This document shows, in pieces, positions 1 to 10,272 of a DNA stretch of 64,000 nt. The translations under genes were made by a program, and so were the position numbers. The notes beneath the pieces are model-generated. The model was not told where the DNA came from. It made no database searches and was given only the letters and a program-made list of their open reading frames with translations. How positions within the stretch are numbered: position 1 is the stretch's first letter; every line of letters begins with the position of its first letter. The stretch lies in assembly GCA_041821315.1 (NCBI GenBank), contig JBGUEO010000012.1, positions 46,014 to 110,013 of the forward strand, in the 5' to 3' direction. This DNA comes from DIGJ01 sp041821315 (GTDB lineage Bacteria; Bacillota; Clostridia; Lachnospirales; Lachnospiraceae).

Positions 1-1
1 A

Positions 2-589
2 GGGTTTTTTCGTACAGTGGCATTTTTCCCATATGTTGCATCATTGGTTGCGATAACATCGGTATGGAGTATGCTGTTCCATCCGTCTAAGGGACCGATC
101 AATTACTTATTGTATAGTATTTTGAGAATACCACAAGAAAATCTCCCAAAATGGTTCAGTGGAGGTCTTGTACTTGTTACATTAATCCTTTTTAGTGTAT
201 GGAAATATATGGGCTATTATATGGTTATTTATTTGGCAGGTCTTCAAGGTATTCCAGGTGAGTTATATGAAGCAGGAGGTCTTGATGGAGCCAATACCTG
301 GCAAAAATTCAAATACATTACATGGCCCCAGCTAAGGTCAACGACATTTTTTGTTGTTGTAATGTTAACCATCAATTGTTTTAAGGTCTATGACATAGCC
401 GTCATGTTAGCTGGTGGTGGAGATGGTAAGTTAAGCACATCGGCAACCGTTCTTGTTTACTATATTTACCAAAATGCGTTCAATTATTGGAATCTGGGAT
501 ATTCAAGTGCAATTGCGATGGTACTATTTGTAATGGTACTTACGATTACAATTGTTCAGTTTGCCTATGAAAAGAAGCTGGAAGCATAA
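2..589 (+). CDS. CUT1 sugar ABC transporter permease (5' end outside window)
   Basis: C-terminal 195 residues of a MalF/UgpA-type permease of a carbohydrate importer. The frame is open to the left edge, so the start lies outside; the residues before the GTG at 17 already read as permease (GFFRTVAFFPYVASLV). Several hydrophobic helices are visible. The EAA loop that docks on the ATPase is EAGGLDGANTWQKFKYITWP, at about residues 85-104. A second permease follows 25 bp downstream; the solute-binding protein is presumably upstream. The position before GH88, DUF2264 and GH59 genes suggests import of oligosaccharides from plant cell walls. Substrate unknown. Confidence 0.9.
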   Translation, partial: GFFRTVAFFPYVASLVAITSVWSMLFHPSKGPINYLLYSILRIPQENLPKWFSGGLVLVTLILFSVWKYMGYYMVIYLAGLQGIPGELYEAGGLDGANTWQKFKYITWPQLRSTTFFVVVMLTINCFKVYDIAVMLAGGGDGKLSTSATVLVYYIYQNAFNYWNLGYSSAIAMVLFVMVLTITIVQFAYEKKLEA

Positions 590-614
590 CGTAAATTAGA
601 AAGGAGGAGCTAAT

Positions 615-1481
615 ATGAGCAAAGAAAGACTCAGTACAAAACGTAGATCGAAAAGTAGAAATGCATTCATTGGTAAAGTTATGCTTTATCTTGTTTTACT
701 AATTATGACTGCCATTATGATTTTCCCATTTTTGTGGATGTTATCGGCATCCATAAAATCAAACAGGGAAGTTTTCTTAATGAATCCATTTGTATGGATT
801 CCCAAAGAACCAAAGTGGGATAATTATATTCGAATATGGACAAAAATTCCATTATTAAAATTTGTATTAAACACCGTTTTTTTAACCATTGTAGTTACTT
901 TTTTACAATTGTTGACTTCAAGTTTTGCAGCGTATTCGTTTGCAAAATTACAATTTAAACATAAAGATGTTCTGTTTTTGGCATATATTGCTACGATTGC
1001 AATGCCTTGGCAGGTATACATGGTACCTCAGTTTATTATGATGCGTGCAATGGGACTCAACGACAAATTACTTGCAATGATTTGCTTGCAGGCGTTTTCA
1101 GCCTTTGGTGTATTTATGATGAAGCAGTTTTATGAGGGAATTCCAAATGAATTGTGTGAGGCTGCCAGAATTGATGGTATGAGTGAGTACCGAATCTATT
1201 TAAAGATTATGCTGCCATTATCAAAACCTGCATTGTCAACACTTACAATTTTTACATTTGTAAATACATGGAATGATTACTTAGGACCATTGATTTACTT
1301 AAAGACAGAAGCCAAGAAAACAATTCAGCTTGGACTCAAAATGTTTATTGGACAGTATTCTTCTGAATACGGACTTATTATGGCAGGTTCCGTTGTGTCA
1401 TTGATTCCAGTTATTATTATATTTTTATGGTTACAAAAATACTTTGTGGAGGGTGTTGCTTCTACTGGTCTAAAAGGGTAA
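615..1481 (+). CDS. CUT1 sugar ABC transporter permease (MalG/UgpE type)
   Basis: 288 residues, the normal length for the second permease of a CUT1 importer. A basic N-terminus (about residues 1-18) precedes the first membrane segment (about 20-42), and further helices follow. The EAA loop reads EAARIDGMSEYRIYLKIMLP in the second half, and the C-terminus VASTGLKG is typical of the family. An AAGGAGG site lies just upstream of the ATG. It pairs with the preceding permease to form the membrane channel; the ATPase is not in the window and may be a shared MsmX-type protein encoded elsewhere (inference). Confidence 0.93.
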   Translation: MSKERLSTKRRSKSRNAFIGKVMLYLVLLIMTAIMIFPFLWMLSASIKSNREVFLMNPFVWIPKEPKWDNYIRIWTKIPLLKFVLNTVFLTIVVTFLQLLTSSFAAYSFAKLQFKHKDVLFLAYIATIAMPWQVYMVPQFIMMRAMGLNDKLLAMICLQAFSAFGVFMMKQFYEGIPNELCEAARIDGMSEYRIYLKIMLPLSKPALSTLTIFTFVNTWNDYLGPLIYLKTEAKKTIQLGLKMFIGQYSSEYGLIMAGSVVSLIPVIIIFLWLQKYFVEGVASTGLKG

Positions 1482-1498
1482 CAAGGGAGGAAATTTCT

Positions 1499-2662
1499 AT
1501 GTTATTTGAAAACATGCCGTTACTTACGGCAAAAGAAGTAAAAAAAGCACTGTGTTTTTCGAACAATCAGATCATTCGGAATCTGCCTATGTTTACGGAT
1601 AAATTTCAAAACGCTTATAGTGAAGATAATTTTTATAAACCAATTGAAAATAATTACTGGACAACCGGATTTTTTACAGGAGAAATATGGCTGTCTTATG
1701 AATATAGTAAAGATGAGCGATTAAAGAGGGCAGGAGAGATTCAAATTGAAAGTTTCCTCGACCGAATTGATCGTAAGGTGGAAGTAGATCATCATGATAT
1801 GGGGTTTTTATATTCCCCATCTTGTGTAGCAGGCTATAAATTAATTGGCAGCAAAATGGGAAGAGAAGCTGCAATCAAAGCGGCTGATCAGTTGATTACA
1901 CGATATCATCCAATTGGCGAGTTTATCCAAGCCTGGGGTCCTATGGATGCACCAGAAAATTATCGATTAATCATTGATTGTCTGTTAAACCTACCCCTCC
2001 TCTACTGGGCATCGGAAGAAACAGGGGATAATAAATACCGCGATATTGCTGAAAAACATATTCATACCGCAATTAAATATGTGATACGGGAAGATTATTC
2101 TACCTGGCATACCTTCTTTTTTGATATGAAAACAGGTGCACCAGACCACGGTGCGACCTGTCAGGGGTATCGGGATGGTTCTGCTTGGGCAAGGGGTCAG
2201 GCCTGGGGAATTTATGGCTGCGCACTTGCGTACAAGTACACGAAGGAAGAGAAGTATATCGAGATCTTTAAACATGTGACAGCGTACTATTTAGAGCATT
2301 TACCAAAGGATATGATACCATTTTGGGATCTGGAATTTACCGATGGAGATGAACAGCCAAGAGACTCTTCTTCTGCGTCCATTGCAGCCTGCGGTCTGCT
2401 TGAGATGATTAAGTACATGGATATAGATGATGCAAAAATATATGAAAAACTGGCAAAGCAAATGCTTAAATCCTTATATGAAAATTATGCAGTGAAGAGT
2501 TTTGAACAATCCAACGGACTTGTTCTTCATAGTACCTATTCCAATCATTCACCGTACAACACCTGCAATCATTATGGGGTCGATGAATGTAACTCCTGGG
2601 GCGATTATTTTTATATGGAAGCATTGATGCGCTTACATAAAGACTGGATACTATACTGGTAA
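1499..2662 (+). CDS. GH88 unsaturated glucuronyl hydrolase
   Basis: 387 residues. No signal peptide, so probably cytoplasmic. GH88 enzymes remove 4,5-unsaturated uronic acids from oligosaccharides made by polysaccharide lyases. Family hallmarks are NNYWTTGFFTGEIW, DHHDMGF (likely one of the two catalytic Asp), the long RDGSAWARGQAWGIYG block, WDLEFTDGDEQPRDSSS and a C-terminal CNSWGDYFYMEALMR. The ATG at 1499 is chosen because GGGAGG sits 7-12 bases upstream; an in-frame start 72 bases earlier would overlap the permease and lacks a site. The next gene starts 15 bp downstream, so both were probably expressed with the importer. GH105 is an alternative, but the RGQAW block favours GH88. Confidence 0.9.
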   Translation: MLFENMPLLTAKEVKKALCFSNNQIIRNLPMFTDKFQNAYSEDNFYKPIENNYWTTGFFTGEIWLSYEYSKDERLKRAGEIQIESFLDRIDRKVEVDHHDMGFLYSPSCVAGYKLIGSKMGREAAIKAADQLITRYHPIGEFIQAWGPMDAPENYRLIIDCLLNLPLLYWASEETGDNKYRDIAEKHIHTAIKYVIREDYSTWHTFFFDMKTGAPDHGATCQGYRDGSAWARGQAWGIYGCALAYKYTKEEKYIEIFKHVTAYYLEHLPKDMIPFWDLEFTDGDEQPRDSSSASIAACGLLEMIKYMDIDDAKIYEKLAKQMLKSLYENYAVKSFEQSNGLVLHSTYSNHSPYNTCNHYGVDECNSWGDYFYMEALMRLHKDWILYW

Positions 2663-2677
2663 AGGTGGAGGGTTCTT

Positions 2678-4393
2678 ATGAAAACAGACTGGGAAGAAAC
2701 ATTACATAGTAAAAAGGAGTTTCAGAATTTGCTTATGGAACTTATAAATCCCTTGATACCCTTTTATAGCGAAGAGAAGGCGGCATTAAATCTTGGCGTA
2801 ACGGCAACTAATTATGACAAAAGAGCAATTGGACTGGAAGCTTTTTCAAGACCTCTTTGGGGGTTGGTTCCGTTTTGGGCAGGAGGCGGAAGTGCTCCGG
2901 TATTTGAAGAAATATATCGAAGAGGGCTGATAAGTGGTACCAATCCGGAAGGATTAGAATACTGGGGTGGATTTCATGAATTTGACCAAAGATTTGTAGA
3001 AATGGCAGCAATCGCTTATGGACTGATCCTAACGCCCGAAAAGCTATGGGAACCGTTAAGCGAGGAAGAAAAGGACAATCTTTCAAATTGGTTGTATGGA
3101 ATCAATGAATATAAATTACCCATTTGTAATTGGATGCTCTTTGCAGTACTTGTGAATGTTGCCTTAAAAAAGATTGGAAGACACTACGATGCAGAAAAAC
3201 TAGAATATTATCTGGAGTCTACGGAAGCCTTTTATCTATCCGAGGGTTGGTATCAGGATGGAGATTCGGGACAAAAGGATTATTATGTATCGTTTGCCAT
3301 TCACTTTTATAGCCTTTTTTATGCAAAAGTGATGGAAACAGAAGATACAGCGCGATGTCTTCGCTATAAAGAGAGAGCCGCACTTTTTGCTAAGCAGTTT
3401 ATCTATTGGTTTGATGATAAGGGAGCCGCACTTCCCTTTGGACGCTCTCTTTGCTATCGCTTTTCGCAGGTTTCGTTTTTTTGTGCCTGTTTGATGGCAG
3501 ATGTGACTCCTTTTCCAATCAAAGTTATGAAAGGTATCATTGTAAGGCATTTGTGCGATTGGATGAAACGTCCAATTTTTGATCGAAATGATATCCTAAC
3601 CATTGGCTATGGTTACCCAAATCTCATAATGGGAGAACGCTATAATGGTCCTGGTTCACCGTATTGGGCACTCAAGACATTTGCAATTTTAATGCTTCCT
3701 GATGACCATGTATTTTGGAGTGTAGCGGCAGAGAAAATGCCAGAGTTAAAGGAACAAATAGCACTCCCCTTTGCGGATATGTTAATCCATCGTTATGAAA
3801 ATCACACAACGGCTTATGTACCGGGGAAATATAGTCCCTTTGGTCATGGGCAGACACCCGCAAAGTATGGGAAATTTGCTTATGATACAAGGTTTGGAAT
3901 CAGCGTAGCAAAATCAAATTGTGAAATTCACGAAGCTGCCCCTGACAGTATGCTTGCGTTCTATATTAATGGTTATGTGTATGTTCGCAGAATCTGTGAA
4001 GAATATTCAATAACTGAAACGGAAGTTACCTCGAAATGGATACCATATCCGGGCATTGCTGTAGAGTCAACCATAACTCCAACTAAGGATGGGCACATAA
4101 GGAATCATGTAATAACCAGTGAGATAGAATGTGAGGCCTATGATTGCGGATTTGCGGTAGAAATTGACGTAGAGGGAGAACGGCTGACACAAGATGATTC
4201 TATGGCACAGGTAGAAAATGCATACTGTGAATGTGGAGTTTTTTCCATGTCTGAAAAAGGATGTGGCACAATCATTATAGCGGATCCAAACACTAATCTG
4301 CTTCATCCAATGACACGGATTCCAGCTATTTGTTATTCCATTCAATTTGGAAGGAATGAAATCATAACGCAGATAAGGGCAAGATATCATTGA
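2678..4393 (+). CDS. DUF2264 family protein
   Basis: 571 residues matching the DUF2264 family in length and in its N-terminal block (TNYDKRAIGLEAFSRPLWG, then WAGGG). Much of the first 370 residues looks like an (alpha/alpha)-barrel, with repeated aromatic-rich helices such as NWMLFAVLVNVALKKIG and YYVSFAIHFYSLFYA. The C-terminal 200 residues look beta-rich. No signal peptide. Members often sit beside uronate-oligosaccharide hydrolases, and this one is 15 bp behind a GH88 gene. A carbohydrate-active role is therefore likely, but the reaction is not known from sequence. Confidence 0.85.
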   Translation: MKTDWEETLHSKKEFQNLLMELINPLIPFYSEEKAALNLGVTATNYDKRAIGLEAFSRPLWGLVPFWAGGGSAPVFEEIYRRGLISGTNPEGLEYWGGFHEFDQRFVEMAAIAYGLILTPEKLWEPLSEEEKDNLSNWLYGINEYKLPICNWMLFAVLVNVALKKIGRHYDAEKLEYYLESTEAFYLSEGWYQDGDSGQKDYYVSFAIHFYSLFYAKVMETEDTARCLRYKERAALFAKQFIYWFDDKGAALPFGRSLCYRFSQVSFFCACLMADVTPFPIKVMKGIIVRHLCDWMKRPIFDRNDILTIGYGYPNLIMGERYNGPGSPYWALKTFAILMLPDDHVFWSVAAEKMPELKEQIALPFADMLIHRYENHTTAYVPGKYSPFGHGQTPAKYGKFAYDTRFGISVAKSNCEIHEAAPDSMLAFYINGYVYVRRICEEYSITETEVTSKWIPYPGIAVESTITPTKDGHIRNHVITSEIECEAYDCGFAVEIDVEGERLTQDDSMAQVENAYCECGVFSMSEKGCGTIIIADPNTNLLHPMTRIPAICYSIQFGRNEIITQIRARYH

Positions 4394-4488
4394 GGCAAAC
4401 AAACCAATGGTCCAGTGTGTACTGAACTAAAAAATGTATTTCACGTGGATTAAAAAAAAGATAATGGGGAATGAAAGGAGAAGGAATA

Positions 4489-7400
4489 ATGAAGATGAAA
4501 AGAATGGTTGCACTGCTTTTGATTTGTGCTATGGTGGTATCTCAGATTGTGATACCAGGAGGAACAAAGGTAGCAAAAGCAGACACAATTACTTCAGTTT
4601 TGGTAGTGACATCACTACCAAAGTATGTAAACAAATCAAAATTAAGCTCTATGCCATCGTCCATTGACGTAACGGTAAATGGGGGGTCCGATGTAACGAA
4701 CACGCCAGTAACCTGGGCAGTAAAATCAGGGGATATTTCCATAATAGGAAGCCCGGTAACGCTTACGGGTACTCTAACGGATATGGGTAATTATGAGATT
4801 ACGGCAGATGTGCTTGTGTATTCAAACAAGCTTGTTTATTTTGTTGATTGTGCTTCCATTACAAAGGGGGTAACGCCTACGGTATATAATGACATCAAAG
4901 GTCTTGGTGTTAGTTTAAACAATACGGTAGCAGACCAAAGTACGGATGGTACATGGGGGCTTTCTACCGCAGGAATAGGTGCAAAAGGAGTCGAAAGTAC
5001 GTTGGCATCCAATTACCGGACTCAGATACATGCGACGGGCTATTATGGTACTAGCAATACAAATGATACGGTTGGATATGAATTTACTTTAGATTCGGGA
5101 GATTATGTTATTACAACGGGGCATTATGAATGGTGGAATGGAAGAACCGTTAATGTGTCGGTAAATAATACAGCAACGGATGTTTCAATTGGAAGCACAA
5201 CAGTAAGTAAGAGCGGTGTAAGAACTGGTTATGTAATGGGTGAATTTGCGATGCCATCCAATGGAAAAGCAACAGTGACCTTTACCAAGGGTGCATCTGA
5301 GGCAGCAGCAGTATCCTATATTGCAATTGAAAAAATAGAAGCTGATACAAGCATTGATATATCGGCATGGACAACTGCCAAAGATGATGCACAGACTTAT
5401 ATTTCATCAAATGCCTATACCTTAGAGACAGAAAATGCTTTATTGGATGCAATTGCAAATGGACAAGCCATTATCGATTCAGTGGAGTCTAATCAGGACG
5501 TTACGGATGCAATCGCACTTGTGGAAGCAGCAATCAGTGGATTACAAATGGCTGATAAATCAAAACTTGTACAGTATGTAGAGGAACCGCTTGATACGGG
5601 GTTATTTACAGAAGATGACGCTCTCACGGCGTATCAAGCTTTGATTAAGAGTGATACCATCCAGGCAGTATATAAGGATGCAGCGCCAAAGAGGGATGAT
5701 ATCATCGCAGCAGTTAGTAGTATTGAGACAGCAAGGGCAGCATTAACCAAACTGTATACAGAACTGCTGGTAGATGGCAATGATATTGATACAGATAAAA
5801 ATGGTAATGTAGTCAATAAGTTTCAGGGATTTGGAGCAGTATCTTGTAATAATACATCCAACCTCTTAATCGACTATAAGGAAGAACATCCAGATCAATA
5901 CTGGAAAATGATGAATCAGTTATTTAATACGGATACAGGAGCTGGTATCAGTCATGTGAAAGTTGAGCTGGGTGGAGATGTGAATTCATCGTCTGGTACG
6001 GAACCAGCCACGATGCGCTCGGCGGGTGAGACAGCAAACGTACTTCGTGGTGCTGGATGGCATTTTGCTGCAGATGCAAAATCCATTAATCCAAATATCA
6101 CCGTAGAAGCACTTCGTTGGGGAGAACCAGCCTGGACGAAAGCGGGAGGATATGAGGCAAGATATAAGTGGTATAAAGAAACAATCGATGCAGTATACGA
6201 TGAGTATGGCATGAAGCTTGATTACTTAAGTCCAGGACAGAATGAGAACAATGCGGCCAGTGTTTCATCCGTTGCAGATAATCTTGCATGGATTAAATAT
6301 TGTGCACAGCAGTTGAATGCAGAAACAGATGGCAGATATGACTACAGCAGCATTAAGATTGTGGCAACCGACTCTCATAGCGGATGCGATGCGATTGCAA
6401 CAGCGATGCTAAATGATTCAGAATTAATGGATTTAATTGATGTAATTGGAGATCATTACAACGTTAATGGGAGTGCTAATTTAACCCGGTTGAATGAAGA
6501 ATATGGAAAAGAAGTATGGTACAGTGAAGGTATCGCTCCAATGATAAATGCAAAAGAGCGCTTGAGCGAGCAACCAGAGTATGGTGGAGTTGGTGGAACC
6601 GTTAGTATGGCAGACTTGGCAACCAGATACATCTGTGCCTACTCCTATGCGGGAACTGCGTATCCAACGAAAATGACCCGGTTTGAATTCCAGCCGGCAA
6701 TCGCTGGTTTTTACCAGGGAAGTGCCTATAGTCCAAAGCAATTGATCGGAGCGTTCTATCCTTGGTCTGGATATTATGAGGCAGATGGCGGTCTTCAGAT
6801 GGTACAACATTTTACCATGTTCTCAGAGATTGGTTGGAATTATATTGAGGGTGCCTGCTATGGGGATGGAACCTACAGCGATGGTGGTGTAAAAGCGGAT
6901 ACTGGTACGAATCATTATATGACGATTACCGATCCAGATACGGATGATTATTCTATTATTTTTGCAAATAATACAAGTCAGACACGTTCCTATCAGATAA
7001 AAGCGACCAACCTTAGCAAATTCGCAGATAAGGTAAATGTATGGGAAACGAGAGGTCCAGATGATGGCGAAGCATACGACGCAAACTGGATGCAAAATAT
7101 AGATACAATCACTCCAAGTGTGTCAACTGATAATAGTGGTATTGCTTACTATAACATTACGATAAAGCCATACTCTATCGTTACTGTCACAACCTTACTC
7201 GATAAGGGAACAAACTATGTATCAGGACAGGATAATAGTACGCAAGAAAATACTGTTTTAGCACTCCCTTATACGGATGATTTTGAATATAGTGATTACG
7301 CACTTGATACGAAAGGCAGAACTTATCTGGAACGACGTGGTGATACACCAAGATATACATCGGATCAACGTGGAGCGTTCGAGGTAACACAAGAAGCAGA

Positions 7401-10038
7401 TAATATAAAAAATCATGTACTATATCAGGTTATTTCACAGGATATCCTTCCTTCTGAATGGGATGTGTGGTCTGGTGGTGCTGGTGCAACCACAAGCGTA
7501 ACACCAAATACCTGGTTAGGAGATCAGCGCTGGGCGAATTATACCGCTTCCTATCAGTTCAAATTAGATGCGAGTGGAACAAGTAATAATTTTGCAGGCT
7601 TAGGCGTAAGACAAAACGAAAGTTTTGGTGGAAGTGATTCTTCTGGTTATAGTGCAAGAATCTATGTAGATGGCAGCTATAAATTATTTGATAACAATGT
7701 AGAAGTAGCATCTGTAGCAGGTATCATTGTAGACTTTGATGCAAGTGCATGGCATAAGCTTTCCGTTGAATGCAAAGAAAATGTAATTACCGTTTATCTG
7801 GATGAATCCCAGATACTTACCTATACGGATACAACAAGCCCGAACCTTTGTGGGCGAATCAGTATCCTAAGTGGTTATTATAATACTTACTATGATAACT
7901 TGGTAGTTGCACCTATCGATGGTTATGCTCCTTACTCAAGCAAGATCGATGATTCAGACAGTGAAATTTTGTATAGTGCCAGTGGTTGGAGCTTTGCTCA
8001 ATCAGGATACGCACATTATAACAGAACCCTAAAGAATGGTTCGGAATCTGGTGCCATTCCATTTACGGTAAGTACAGCATCACAAGGGGCAATCGATCAA
8101 ATCTATTACTATCGGAATGATGGAAAGACATGGGGTTCTAACTCAGCAAACGCATGGGCGGATAAATCAACACAGGCCTACTGTGAACTAGCCTTTGATG
8201 GTACTGGATTTGATTATTATGCACAAGCGCAAGCAGCAAATACAACAGCCAATATCTATGTGGATGGTACTCTCCATGGAGTGGCAGACTTAAGTCAGGG
8301 TGGCGTGGTATATAGCGTAATAGGACTTGAAAAAGGGAAGCATACAGTGAAGGTGGAAGCACTGAATGGCTATACTAGTATTATGAAATTCAAGATCTAT
8401 GATTCAGACAATACAACGAGCTTTACCTATCCATTTGCAGGAACTGGATTTAACTTATTCGGTGCTACCAGCAGTGCAACCATTGATGTTTATGTAGATG
8501 ATGCTTTGGTTGCTGATAACTATCAGGTATCTTCGATTGGTAACCGTGATACGTCTTACTGGGTTCGCGGCTTGGAGAATAAAGCACATACAATGAGAGT
8601 TGTGGTAGAGTCTGGAACATTTACATTAGATGGGATTGACGTGATTGGTTCTTTGGATGGCAAGGTTTTAAACCCTCTTGTTTCTATTATGGTAAAGACA
8701 AATCCAGATAAGACAGAATATATGGTTGGAGAAACACTTGATTTATCTGGGCTTACAATAACTGCAACTTATCAGGATAGTACGATAGTAGATAATATCG
8801 ACGCAACTCAATTTACGGTAACTGGGTATGACAAAAATACAGTTGGTGATCAGATACTTACACTAGCCTATCAGGGCAAGATAACAACTATAGTCGTTAC
8901 AGTAAAAGAATCTGTTGTTCAGGGTGGATCAAGTGCCCCAGTGGCAGAAACCGTAAAAGCAGATCCAACAAACAAAGATAGCGTATCAGTAGATACACAG
9001 ATTACAATGACAATCGAAGGAAAACAGGCGGTTGTTCATGCAAACGTATCAGACCAAAAGATTCTTGCGGTAATCCATGCCAATAAATCGCTAGATAAGC
9101 CGGTACAGATTGCAATTCCAGTGGCACAAACGAGTTCACTTATTAACAAACTTAAATCTCAGTCTGTAGAAAATGCGATATCGGTGATTACAATAAATAA
9201 GGAATATTTGAAAGAAAATAAAAAAGCAGTGATATCCGAGATTGATGTAGACAAAGATTTGATAGACGCATTGGTGGAGAATGAAAAAACGTTAACGGTT
9301 AAAGTAGCAGACTCTTCCGGCAAGGTATATTATGCGTGGAATATCGATGGCGAGCAGATGAGTAAATCAGAAAATGAAGCGGCAGGCCTTAACCTTGCAG
9401 TATTGGTAGCAGGCACTGATACTATGGATGCGGTTGATAAACTCGTGAAAAAGGATAAAAGGAATGAGAAAGGTTATATACTTGCTCTGAATGCAGAGGA
9501 TAGAATTCCTAGTGGCTCACTCCTTAAGGTGAATGCAAAAGAGCAGTTGGGTCTTGAAGCAGGGCAAGCTGTATATGTATATCACTATAACGATGCTACA
9601 AATACAGTTGATAGCATGGCAAAGGTAAAATACAAAGTTGATGAAGATGGATTTCTTAATATGAATCCAAAATATGGAGACGATTATGTGATTCTTGATC
9701 ACATTGCGGATGCTTCTATAAAGAGAACCTTAATGCAGCAGATTCAGATTTCAGATAAAAAACTTACCATTAAAAAAGGTAAAAAACAGACACTTGAAAT
9801 TACCTTGCCAGAAATAGTTGCGGTCGTTGCTAAATATAACGCAAAAGCGAATGAACAATATGGTGATGAAATATTACTTGCAAAAGTGAAATATCACACG
9901 AGTAATTCAAGTATAGCAACGGTGAGCAAGGACGGAACGATTCGTGCAAAGAAAGCAGGAAAAGTTACGATAACAACGACTGTCTTACTTGAGAATTCTA
10001 AGAAAAAAAGAGTTAAGACAACGATTACAGTTAAGTAA
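4489..10038 (+). CDS. Secreted multidomain GH59-type glycoside hydrolase
   Basis: About 1849 residues. The ATG at 4489 is preferred over 4471 because AAAGGAG lies 8 bases before it. A signal peptide spans about residues 1-32 (cut near VAKA-DT). An Ig-like segment (35-110), a CBM-like beta domain (115-282) and a FIVAR-like helical segment (290-350) follow. The GH59 catalytic region (about 425-800) opens with FQGFGAVSCNNTSNLL. Candidate acid/base Glu586 lies in SPGQNENN and nucleophile Glu680 in VWYSEG. After a GALC-like beta domain (930-1150) and beta repeats come a Big_3-type Ig domain (1390-1475) and a C-terminal Big_2 domain. GH59 acts on beta-galactosides; the substrate here is unknown. 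A strong terminator follows. Confidence 0.85.
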   Translation: MKMKRMVALLLICAMVVSQIVIPGGTKVAKADTITSVLVVTSLPKYVNKSKLSSMPSSIDVTVNGGSDVTNTPVTWAVKSGDISIIGSPVTLTGTLTDMGNYEITADVLVYSNKLVYFVDCASITKGVTPTVYNDIKGLGVSLNNTVADQSTDGTWGLSTAGIGAKGVESTLASNYRTQIHATGYYGTSNTNDTVGYEFTLDSGDYVITTGHYEWWNGRTVNVSVNNTATDVSIGSTTVSKSGVRTGYVMGEFAMPSNGKATVTFTKGASEAAAVSYIAIEKIEADTSIDISAWTTAKDDAQTYISSNAYTLETENALLDAIANGQAIIDSVESNQDVTDAIALVEAAISGLQMADKSKLVQYVEEPLDTGLFTEDDALTAYQALIKSDTIQAVYKDAAPKRDDIIAAVSSIETARAALTKLYTELLVDGNDIDTDKNGNVVNKFQGFGAVSCNNTSNLLIDYKEEHPDQYWKMMNQLFNTDTGAGISHVKVELGGDVNSSSGTEPATMRSAGETANVLRGAGWHFAADAKSINPNITVEALRWGEPAWTKAGGYEARYKWYKETIDAVYDEYGMKLDYLSPGQNENNAASVSSVADNLAWIKYCAQQLNAETDGRYDYSSIKIVATDSHSGCDAIATAMLNDSELMDLIDVIGDHYNVNGSANLTRLNEEYGKEVWYSEGIAPMINAKERLSEQPEYGGVGGTVSMADLATRYICAYSYAGTAYPTKMTRFEFQPAIAGFYQGSAYSPKQLIGAFYPWSGYYEADGGLQMVQHFTMFSEIGWNYIEGACYGDGTYSDGGVKADTGTNHYMTITDPDTDDYSIIFANNTSQTRSYQIKATNLSKFADKVNVWETRGPDDGEAYDANWMQNIDTITPSVSTDNSGIAYYNITIKPYSIVTVTTLLDKGTNYVSGQDNSTQENTVLALPYTDDFEYSDYALDTKGRTYLERRGDTPRYTSDQRGAFEVTQEADNIKNHVLYQVISQDILPSEWDVWSGGAGATTSVTPNTWLGDQRWANYTASYQFKLDASGTSNNFAGLGVRQNESFGGSDSSGYSARIYVDGSYKLFDNNVEVASVAGIIVDFDASAWHKLSVECKENVITVYLDESQILTYTDTTSPNLCGRISILSGYYNTYYDNLVVAPIDGYAPYSSKIDDSDSEILYSASGWSFAQSGYAHYNRTLKNGSESGAIPFTVSTASQGAIDQIYYYRNDGKTWGSNSANAWADKSTQAYCELAFDGTGFDYYAQAQAANTTANIYVDGTLHGVADLSQGGVVYSVIGLEKGKHTVKVEALNGYTSIMKFKIYDSDNTTSFTYPFAGTGFNLFGATSSATIDVYVDDALVADNYQVSSIGNRDTSYWVRGLENKAHTMRVVVESGTFTLDGIDVIGSLDGKVLNPLVSIMVKTNPDKTEYMVGETLDLSGLTITATYQDSTIVDNIDATQFTVTGYDKNTVGDQILTLAYQGKITTIVVTVKESVVQGGSSAPVAETVKADPTNKDSVSVDTQITMTIEGKQAVVHANVSDQKILAVIHANKSLDKPVQIAIPVAQTSSLINKLKSQSVENAISVITINKEYLKENKKAVISEIDVDKDLIDALVENEKTLTVKVADSSGKVYYAWNIDGEQMSKSENEAAGLNLAVLVAGTDTMDAVDKLVKKDKRNEKGYILALNAEDRIPSGSLLKVNAKEQLGLEAGQAVYVYHYNDATNTVDSMAKVKYKVDEDGFLNMNPKYGDDYVILDHIADASIKRTLMQQIQISDKKLTIKKGKKQTLEITLPEIVAVVAKYNAKANEQYGDEILLAKVKYHTSNSSIATVSKDGTIRAKKAGKVTITTTVLLENSKKKRVKTTITVK

Positions 10039-10072
10039 AAAGTAATGATAGTATAATAGAAATAAGGATAGA

Positions 10073-10117
10073 GATGCCGACTGACAAGTCTTACGATAAG
10101 TTAGTCGGCATCTTTTT
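10073..10117 (+). terminator. Rho-independent terminator after the GH59 gene
   Basis: A 13-bp stem GATGCCGACTGAC (10073-10085) pairs with GTTAGTCGGCATC (10100-10112), with one G-T pair and a 14-nt loop. TTTTT follows directly. It starts 34 bp after the GH59 stop and ends the first glycan operon. Confidence 0.9.
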
Positions 10118-10272
10118 GTCGTTTTACTTAAAAATATTGCACAATGCATTTTGATTTCTAAAAAAACAAAAAATAATGCACATTTGAAAGAAAATAGAAT
10201 ATAGAACTCTCTCCTTAAAAACGATAGAATAAACGCATAAGTTCTTGATTGATACATAAGGAGGAGAAAACG

